Part shown: positions 1 to 4,163 of the stretch, piece after piece
How positions within the stretch are numbered: position 1 is the stretch's first letter
Layout of the letters: each line of letters opens with the position of its first letter
From: CAZGAH01 sp964523295
GTDB taxonomy: Bacteria > Desulfobacterota > Desulfovibrionia > Desulfovibrionales > Desulfovibrionaceae
Assembly (NCBI GenBank): GCA_964523295.1
Contig: CAZGAH010000127.1
Location: forward strand, 1 to 7,564
Direction: 5' to 3'
Length of the DNA stretch: 7,564 bases
Program-made: the position numbers and the translations under genes
Notes under the pieces: generated by a model
The model's database searches: none
The model's input: only the letters and a program-made list of their open reading frames with translations
Told to the model about the DNA's origin: nothing

Positions 1-769
1 CTCTAGCCTCTCGTTCAGCGTCTTCTCGTGCCTTCTGCTCGGCTTCTTCGCGTGCTCTGCGCTCAGCCTCCTCTCGTGCTTTGCGTTCGGCCTCCTCGCG
101 CACCTTGCGTTCGGCTTCTTCTTGAATTTTTCGCTCGGCTTGCTCTCTGGCCTTTCGTTCAGCGCCTTCTCGTGCCTTGCGTTCGGCCTCTTCGCGGGCT
201 CTGCGCTCAGCCTCCTCTCGTACTTTGCGTTCGGCCTCCTCGCGCGCCTTGCGTTCGGCTTCTTCTTGAATTTTTCTCTCGGCTTGCTCTCTAGCCTCTC
301 GTTCAGCGTCTTCTCGTGCCTTCTGCTCGGCTTCTTCGCGTGCCCTGCGCTCAGCCTCCTCTCGTGCTTTGCGTTCGGCCTCCTCGCGAGCCTTGCGTTC
401 GGCCTCTTCTCGAATTTTTCTCTCGGCTTGCTCTCTGGCCTTTCGCTCAGCGCCTTCTCGTGCTTTGCGTTCGGCCTCTTCGCGAATTTTGCGTTCAGCT
501 TGTTCTCTGGCCTTTCGCTCAGCTTCCTCTCGTGCCTTCCGCTCGGCTTCTTCTCGTGCCTTGCATTCGGCCTCTTCTTGAGCGCTTTGTCGAAGTGCCT
601 CTGCCCTGCGCAGAGCGAGCATCTCGTACTGTTGGCGTTCTCGTTCGCTCAGTTCGTTTGTCCAGACAAGCTCGGCAGCGCTGATCAGGGAGGCCCGGTC
701 GACATCGAATTCCCCTAAAAAAGATTCGACAAAAATATCGAAACCGTTAGGAGTATGCTGTTTGTTCAT
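1..769 (-). CDS. Charged octapeptide-repeat protein, predicted long single alpha-helix (3' end beyond the window)
   Basis: I do not recognise the family. Reading from the ATG whose first base is 769, the frame stays open for 256 codons to the left edge, so the C-terminus is missing. Residues 1-64 are a non-repetitive head (starts MNKQHTPNGFDIFVESF, contains LISAAELVWTNELSERERQQ). From residue 65 there are 24 consecutive octapeptides with consensus EEAERKAR; variants include EQAERKIR, EGAERKAR, EEAERRAR and EDAEREAR. Glu at positions 1, 2 and 4 of each octad is followed four residues later by Arg, Lys and Arg, the i to i+4 salt-bridge pattern of ER/K single alpha-helices. The 8-residue period does not fit a heptad coiled coil. 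No clear Shine-Dalgarno precedes the ATG. An in-frame GTG at 781 is an alternative start. The start overlaps the 3' end of the small upstream gene by 23 nt, which suggests translational coupling. A spacer, stalk or TolA-like linker role is inference only. Confidence 0.8.
   Translation of the reverse strand, partial: MNKQHTPNGFDIFVESFLGEFDVDRASLISAAELVWTNELSERERQQYEMLALRRAEALRQSAQEEAECKAREEAERKAREEAERKAREQAERKIREEAERKAREGAERKAREQAERKIREEAERKAREEAERKAREEAERRAREEAEQKAREDAEREAREQAERKIQEEAERKAREEAERKVREEAERRAREEAERKAREGAERKAREQAERKIQEEAERKVREEAERKAREEAERRAREEAEQKAREDAEREAR
2..577 (-). repeat. Nested tandem repeat: 24-nt units within 144/288-nt super-repeats
   Basis: The coding repeat is built of 24-nt units (8 codons, no frame change). 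The rarer Ile-containing octads lie at plus-strand positions near 125, 269, 413 and 485, that is 144, 144 and 72 nt apart. Positions 1-100 match 289-388 almost base for base, an offset of 288 nt (12 units). The array therefore grew by duplication of multi-unit blocks, not only of single units. Unit number is likely to vary between strains through slippage or recombination. Confidence 0.9.
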
Positions 770-1022
770 GAGCGATGTCACCGGGTATTCTTTTTATGGC
801 CCGCCATGCATTACGCGCCATTCGCTGCATTGCCGCCCGGCCCTTGATCGGGCCAATCCATGCAGCTGCGCTTGTCACGGATGAAGGCAGTACGTCGATG
901 AAATATACTGGTATTATATGATTTTGGCAATAATAGCCACCAGGCTTCGGCATGAGCAGGATCGCCGGATACCGACAGGAACGGATAGCGCATTTAAGGC
1001 GAAGTTCCCGGGGCATAGGCAT
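747..1022 (-). CDS. Small hypothetical protein with a possible zinc-binding Cys/His pattern
   Basis: This is a 91-residue reading frame that I cannot assign to a named family. It begins MPMPRELRLK and has CAIRSC at residues 11-16 and CQNH at about residues 32-35. This C-x4-C ... C-x2-H arrangement resembles the short zinc-binding knuckle of many small phage and mobile-element proteins. The C-terminal third is basic (RMARNAWRAIKRI). It lies immediately upstream of the charged-repeat gene on the same strand, and the two overlap by 23 nt in different frames, an arrangement that favours a real, coupled gene. Against it, no convincing ribosome binding site is seen before the ATG at 1022 or the second ATG at 1016. 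The start is uncertain and the gene could be shorter. Confidence 0.4.
   Translation of the reverse strand: MPMPRELRLKCAIRSCRYPAILLMPKPGGYYCQNHIIPVYFIDVLPSSVTSAAAWIGPIKGRAAMQRMARNAWRAIKRIPGDIAHEQTAYS
913..918 (-). promoter_or_regulatory. Possible -10 element (TATAAT) inside the small minus-strand gene
   Basis: The minus strand reads an exact TATAAT here within an AT-rich pocket, about 145 nt upstream of the charged-repeat protein start. No good -35 hexamer lies 16-18 nt upstream, so this is only a weak candidate for an internal promoter of the repeat gene. Confidence 0.2.
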
Positions 1023-1039
1023 TCAGGCTTGCCACATGC

Positions 1040-1068
1040 TTGACCTGAGGAAATCAGTGCCTTATGAA
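1040..1068 (+). promoter_or_regulatory. Candidate sigma-70 promoter for the tRNA-Arg gene (distal)
   Basis: TTGACC (1040-1045) and TATGAA (1063-1068) are separated by 17 nt, matching 9 of 12 consensus bases. Transcription would start near 1075 and give a leader of about 37 nt before the mature tRNA 5' end at 1112. Confidence 0.45.
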
Positions 1069-1098
1069 TTGCCGCGTGCGATGGTCTTTTTGTACCAT
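1069..1098 (+). promoter_or_regulatory. Candidate sigma-70 promoter for the tRNA-Arg gene (proximal)
   Basis: TTGCCG (1069-1074) and TACCAT (1093-1098) are separated by 18 nt, matching 8 of 12 consensus bases. It is followed by a GC-containing stretch and would start transcription only a few bases before the tRNA. It is the weaker alternative to the candidate just upstream. Confidence 0.3.
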
Positions 1099-1111
1099 AG
1101 CGCATTCCTGC

Positions 1112-1414
1112 GCGCCAGTAGCTCAGGTGGATAGAGCAACGGCCTTCTGAATGGAGTGCCCCGGGGGAAACTCCGGGAGCAGAACCGGCCAAAGTCGGGG
1201 AAACCGCAACGGTAGCGCCGTCGGCAATCCCGAGCCAAGCCCGGTCCGCGGACCGGGAAGGTGTAGAGACTAGACGGTCGGCGCCTACGTCCGGAATGCT
1301 CCGGATAGGGCGAAGGGATAGTCCAGCCCACGAACTCGCCTTGAGCGGGGCGGTGAAAATCGAAGTGGGATGCTAAGCCGTTGGCCGAGGGTTCGAATCC
1401 TTCCTGGCGCGCCA
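1112..1414 (+). tRNA. tRNA-Arg(UCU), split by a group I intron
   Basis: Joining 1112-1146 to 1373-1414 gives a perfect 77-nt tRNA. The acceptor stem is GCGCCAG/CTGGCGC, the D stem GCTC/GAGC and the anticodon stem ACGGC/GCCGT. The 7-base loop CTTCTAA holds anticodon TCT. The T arm is GAGGG-TTCGAAT-CCTTC, followed by discriminator G and an encoded CCA. The layout matches bacterial tRNA-Arg(UCU), which decodes AGA and AGG; E. coli argU has a closely similar anticodon arm and variable loop. The gene cannot yield a working tRNA without removal of the 226-nt insert in its anticodon loop. Two promoter candidates lie upstream and a terminator-like hairpin downstream, so it is probably a single-gene transcript. 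Exon boundaries are uncertain by up to 2 nt because CT is repeated at both junctions. Confidence 0.95.
1147..1372 (+). ncRNA. Self-splicing group I intron (IC3-like) in tRNA-Arg(UCU)
   Basis: The 226-nt insert contains the conserved group I core. GTGTAGAGACTAGACGG (1261-1277) and GAAGGGATAGTCC (1312-1324) closely match the same segments of the Azoarcus tRNA-Ile intron as I recall them. Helices I can pair are: P1, exon GGCCTT (1141-1146) with 1154-1160, placing a U-G wobble at the splice site; P2, 1160-1166 with 1171-1177 and a GAAA loop; P3, 1185-1190 with 1276-1281; P4, 1195-1199 with 1229-1233; P6, 1240-1247 with 1250-1257; P7, GACTA 1268-1272 with TAGTC 1319-1323, the guanosine-binding site; P8, 1290-1294 with 1301-1305. 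Ending at G1372 satisfies the terminal-G rule and places the intron between U34 and C35. The alternative 1149-1374 ends in T. No homing endonuclease is encoded. Splicing releases the mature anticodon loop and needs a guanosine cofactor. Confidence 0.93.
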
Positions 1415-1433
1415 TTATTTAACGAGACGTCGA

Positions 1434-1460
1434 CTTGCCGGAATTCCGGAAGCTGTTTTT
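1434..1460 (+). terminator. Probable terminator after the tRNA gene
   Basis: CTT-G-CCGG / CCGG-AAG forms a 7-bp stem with one bulged G and an AATT loop (1434-1452). It is followed by CTGTTTTT, a fair T tract. It starts 20 nt after the encoded CCA. The core is a CCGGAATTCCGG palindrome, so the stem is short. Confidence 0.5.
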
Positions 1461-1608
1461 CGCTGTCCCGTTGTCGATAGCCGGGCAACGTACACAGGGG
1501 AAGCTATGATCAACTGCTTCCAGCCGGCAAGCGTCCGGTTCTTCCTGAATTCGTCCTGAAGTCTTGCCTTGCAGCGTTCATCACTATCTTCAAGCCATCG
1601 GATCGAGC

Positions 1609-2019
1609 ATGACCCAACACCATTTCATCGGCCGTCTGCCCAAGGACGGCGATCTGCTGGAGAGTCTCGGGGCCTTGTGCCGCGAGCGGGAGTGTACGCG
1701 AGGCTCGGTGCAGCTGATCGGCGCGCTGCAAAGGGCCAGGCTGGGGTTCTATCTGCAACAGGAGCAGCGATATCTGACCCACGACGTCGCAGCCAACTCC
1801 GAGATATTGGTCGGCCTGGGCAACATTTCACTCAAGGATGGGCAACCCTTTGTCCATCTCCATCTGACGCTCGGTCTGGAGAACGGCACCGTGCTGGGTG
1901 GTCATGCCATGACCGGATGCATCGTCTTCGCGGCGGAAGTCGTGTTGCAGCCGCTCGATGGCGAGCCTCTTGTCCGCGAGCTGGACGCCCCGACCGGATT
2001 GCCGCTCTGGAAGGTCTGA
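1609..2019 (+). CDS. PPC/DUF296-domain protein
   Basis: This 136-residue protein is a single PPC (plants and prokaryotes conserved, DUF296) domain, the usual size for free-standing bacterial members. Diagnostic features are the strand-rich core VQLIGALQRARLGFY (residues 34-48), the HLHLTLG segment (83-89), VLGGHAMTG (95-103) and AAEVVL near 108-113. His83, His85 and His99 correspond to the residues that bind a metal ion in bacterial PPC structures. Family members form trimers; in bacteria their role is poorly known, and DNA binding in plants comes from AT-hooks that are absent here. I chose the ATG at 1609 because the domain begins directly after it; an upstream in-frame TTG at 1564 would add 15 unlike residues. 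The ribosome binding site is weak. The next gene starts 4 nt after the stop. Confidence 0.85.
   Translation: MTQHHFIGRLPKDGDLLESLGALCRERECTRGSVQLIGALQRARLGFYLQQEQRYLTHDVAANSEILVGLGNISLKDGQPFVHLHLTLGLENGTVLGGHAMTGCIVFAAEVVLQPLDGEPLVRELDAPTGLPLWKV
2009..2014 (+). promoter_or_regulatory. Ribosome binding site deciding the macrodomain GTG start
   Basis: GGAAGG, inside the last codons of the PPC gene, lies 8 nt before the GTG at 2023. It supports this non-ATG start and coupled translation of the two genes. Confidence 0.6.
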
Positions 2020-2022
2020 TTC

Positions 2023-2592
2023 GTGGGCGAATGCTGGAACGTCGGCCACGGGCGACTTTGTCTTCGACAAGGGGATATCGTTTCCGCCGACGTCGCCGCC
2101 GTGGTCAATGCCGCGAACTCCCTTCTGGCCGGAGGAGGCGGCGTGGATGGCGCCATTCATTGCGCGGCAGGGCCGGCGTTGTTGCTGGCTGGCCGGGAAA
2201 TCGTGCAGCGTCAGGGACCGGTTCAGCCCGGTCAGGCCGTTCTGACGCCCGGGTACGGGCTCCGGGCGCGTCATGTCATCCACACCGTCGGACCCGTCTG
2301 GCAGGGTGGTCGGGCGGACGAAGAGCGCATCCTGCGTAACGCGTATCTGTCCTGTCTGCATCTGGCACGCACGCACGCGTTGGACAGCCTGGCCTTTCCG
2401 GCCGTCAGCTGCGGGGCCTATGGATATCCCGTCGATCAGGCCGCTCGCGTTGCCCTGCGCGTGGTTCAGGAAGGGCTGGAAGCAGGCCCGGCTATGCAAA
2501 TCGTTTTTTATTTGTATTCGGCGTCCGCCTATGCGACTTGGGCCGGCGCAGCCAGGAAACTCCTTGGTCCCGCCGCCGACGCCGGCGAATAG
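2023..2592 (+). CDS. MacroD-type macrodomain protein (ADP-ribose binding, probable deacylase/ADP-ribosyl hydrolase)
   Basis: This 189-residue protein is a single macrodomain. Motifs in order are GDIV (17-20), NAAN (29-32), the glycine-rich ADP-ribose loop GGGGVDGAI (37-45), HTVGP (87-91) and PAVSCGAYGYP (126-136). This combination is that of the MacroD/YmdB group, whose members hydrolyse O-acetyl-ADP-ribose and remove mono-ADP-ribose from acidic side chains. The Asn of NAAN and the Asp of the GGVDGAI loop, which matter for catalysis in that group, are both present. Activity is inferred from motifs. The GTG start is supported by GGAAGG 8 nt upstream and by coupling to the PPC gene, 3 bases away. 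The last ~10 residues (GPAADAGE) are probably a disordered tail. hslV begins 88 nt downstream with no clear terminator between. Confidence 0.9.
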   Translation: MGECWNVGHGRLCLRQGDIVSADVAAVVNAANSLLAGGGGVDGAIHCAAGPALLLAGREIVQRQGPVQPGQAVLTPGYGLRARHVIHTVGPVWQGGRADEERILRNAYLSCLHLARTHALDSLAFPAVSCGAYGYPVDQAARVALRVVQEGLEAGPAMQIVFYLYSASAYATWAGAARKLLGPAADAGE

Positions 2593-2680
2593 CGCCTCCG
2601 GGAAGTGCGTGGCGCGGACCGGGCAATAATCGCTGACTTCTTTACGGCTGCACGATCTGCGGCCTTTTCACGGAGACACC

Positions 2681-3235
2681 ATGCAGATTCACGGTACGAC
2701 GATACTGGCCGTACGCGACGCCACCGGCATGGCCATGGCTGGCGACGGACAGGTTACCCTGGGACAGAACGTCGCCATCAAGCACGGGGCGCGCAAGGTT
2801 CGGAGGATCTATAAAGAACGCGTGCTTGCGGGATTCGCCGGCGCCACGGCCGACGCCTTTACCTTGTTCGAGCGTTTCGAGGGCAAACTGGACGAGTACC
2901 GCGGCAATCTGCTGCGCGCCAGCGTCGAAATGGCCAAAGATTGGCGCAAGGACAAGTATCTGCGACGGCTTGAGGCCATGTTGCTCGTGGCGGATCTGGA
3001 ACGGTTACTGATCCTCACCGGCACGGGCGACGTCATCGAACCCGACGACGGGCTCGCTGCCATCGGTTCGGGCGGCCCCTTTGCCCTGGCCGCAGCGCGC
3101 GCGCTGGCCCGCAACACCGAACTTTCGGCCTCGGAGATTGTCACGCGCTCCATGCAGATCGCCTCGGAGCTGTGCGTGTTCACTAACGACCGCATCGTCA
3201 TCGAAACGTTGCAGAGAACGGATACGACGAGCTGA
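2681..3235 (+). CDS. hslV: HslV, peptidase subunit of the ATP-dependent HslUV protease
   Basis: HslV is the cytoplasmic N-terminal-nucleophile threonine peptidase that stacks as two hexameric rings and degrades proteins unfolded by the AAA+ partner HslU. This 184-residue product is full length. It starts MQIHG, so processing should expose Thr6 as the catalytic N-terminal residue (TTILAV). GDGQVTLG (21-28), ARKVRR (37-42, with the active-site Lys39), GFAGATADAFTLFERFE (51-67), the KDWRKDKYLRRLEAMLLVAD stretch (86-105) and GSGGP (129-133) are all family signatures. Asp22 and Ser130 correspond to the other active-site residues. The ATG at 2681 has GGAGA 4 nt upstream. The usual downstream partner hslU is absent: the next gene is a permease. 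I saw no sigma-32-type promoter in the 88-nt upstream gap. Confidence 0.97.
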   Translation: MQIHGTTILAVRDATGMAMAGDGQVTLGQNVAIKHGARKVRRIYKERVLAGFAGATADAFTLFERFEGKLDEYRGNLLRASVEMAKDWRKDKYLRRLEAMLLVADLERLLILTGTGDVIEPDDGLAAIGSGGPFALAAARALARNTELSASEIVTRSMQIASELCVFTNDRIVIETLQRTDTTS

Positions 3236-3256
3236 TCGTCTGGCGTTGCCTCCCTG

Positions 3257-3277
3257 ATCCGGAGCGTTGCGCCGGAT
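3257..3277 (+). other. Inverted repeat between hslV and the permease gene
   Basis: ATCCGG (3257-3262) and CCGGAT (3272-3277) form a 6-bp stem with a 9-nt loop, 22 nt after the hslV stop. There is no T tract, so it is at most a weak or factor-assisted terminator or an mRNA-stabilising hairpin. Confidence 0.3.
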
Positions 3278-3311
3278 GCGTCGCGTTTCATGTTCCAGTT
3301 CGGGAGGCAAC

Positions 3312-4088
3312 GTGTTGGAATACCTTGTCGTATGCCTGACGGCGCTGACGGTCTCGACCCTGACGCTTTTTTCCGGATTCGGACTCGGCACGTTGCTGAT
3401 GCCGGCCTTTGCGCTGTTTTTTCCCGTAGAGGTCGCCGTCGCGCAGACCGCGCTGGTCCACGTGATGAACAATCTCTTCAAATTCGCGCTGTTTCGAAAG
3501 CGTATAGACTGGCCGGTTGCCCTGCGCTTCGGTCTGCCGGCCTGTCTGGCCAGCCTGATCGGCGCGCGTCTGCTGCTCTGGCTGTCCTCCTTGCCTCCCC
3601 TGGCGAGCTATACGCTGGGCAGCAGTCAGTTTCAGATAACCGTGTGCAAGGTGACAGTCGCCGTGCTCATGGCCGGATTCGCCCTGCTGGAGACCGGGAC
3701 CGGGTTGCGGCATCTGGCTTTTGACAGGCGCTGGCTCCCGGCAGGTGGTCTGCTGAGCGGCTTTTTCGGCGGACTCTCCGGACATCAGGGCGCCTTTCGC
3801 AGCGCGTTTCTCGTTCGCAGCGGTCTGGACAAGGAGGCCTTCATCGCAACGGGCGTGGCCATTGCCGTGGGCATCGACCTCGTCCGGCTGGGGGTATACG
3901 CCCGCCTGCTCGATACGCCGGCCATTCGCGACAATCTGGCCCTGATCGCCACGGCGACGCTGGCTGCTTTCGTCGGCGCCTGGCTTGGCCGCCATCTGGT
4001 GAAAAAAATGACCCTGCTCACCGTGCAACGCATCGTCGCTGCGCTTTTGTTGCTGTCAGCCCTGTTGCTTGGATTCGGAATCGTGTAA
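3312..4088 (+). CDS. TSUP-family membrane permease (TauE/SafE-like, DUF81)
   Basis: This 258-residue, strongly hydrophobic inner-membrane protein should have about eight helices arranged as two related halves. Each half opens with the TSUP-type glycine-rich motif: SGFGLGTLLMPAF (21-33) and LSGFFGGLSGHQGAFRSAFL (148-167). A basic loop (FRKRIDW, 61-67) follows the first pair of helices. TSUP members export or import small sulfur-containing or organic anions such as sulfite, thiosulfate, sulfoacetate or taurine-derived compounds. The substrate cannot be told from sequence. GGGAGG at 3302-3307 lies 4 nt before GTG 3312 and 7 nt before an in-frame TTG at 3315, so either codon may be the true start. 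A TTG at 3267 would place an unlikely charged tail before the first helix. The gene follows hslV by 76 nt and precedes the iron-sulfur gene by 75 nt on the same strand. Confidence 0.85.
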   Translation: MLEYLVVCLTALTVSTLTLFSGFGLGTLLMPAFALFFPVEVAVAQTALVHVMNNLFKFALFRKRIDWPVALRFGLPACLASLIGARLLLWLSSLPPLASYTLGSSQFQITVCKVTVAVLMAGFALLETGTGLRHLAFDRRWLPAGGLLSGFFGGLSGHQGAFRSAFLVRSGLDKEAFIATGVAIAVGIDLVRLGVYARLLDTPAIRDNLALIATATLAAFVGAWLGRHLVKKMTLLTVQRIVAALLLLSALLLGFGIV

Positions 4089-4163
4089 CATGCCGCGCAG
4101 CAGGCAAATGGGTTGTATCCTCGGGAAAGACAGCCAAACCGTCTCTAACCATGGAGTTCGGAT

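Noticed and set aside
1..577. CRISPR array
   Set aside because: The 24-nt units are contiguous, without unique spacers, and stay in frame within a coding sequence.
122..718. Plus-strand frame of 198 codons rich in Leu, Phe and Ser, resembling a membrane protein
   Set aside because: It is the mirror of the charged-repeat gene: the Glu/Arg/Lys/Ala codons of the minus strand read as Phe/Leu/Ser/Ala repeats. The minus-strand frame has an ATG, a non-repetitive head and a chemically sensible repeat.
1147..1372. Homing endonuclease gene within the intron
   Set aside because: The intron is only 226 nt and every part is used by core helices, so no coding space remains.
1112..1414. Attachment site of a genomic island at the tRNA gene
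   Set aside because: No integrase gene and no direct repeat of the tRNA 3' end is visible downstream, and the following genes look like ordinary chromosome.
1062..1415. Minus-strand frame of 117 codons starting MARQEGFEPSANG across the tRNA and intron
   Set aside because: This peptide start is a common false translation of the antisense of tRNA 3' halves. The region is fully explained by the tRNA and the structured intron.
1828..2499. Minus-strand 223-codon frame opposite the PPC and macrodomain genes
   Set aside because: It is a shadow of two clearly recognised plus-strand genes and shows no domain or plausible start context.
3288..4028. Minus-strand 246-codon frame opposite the permease gene
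   Set aside because: Its composition (Gln, Gly and Arg rich, no hydrophobic core) is that of an antisense shadow of a membrane protein gene.
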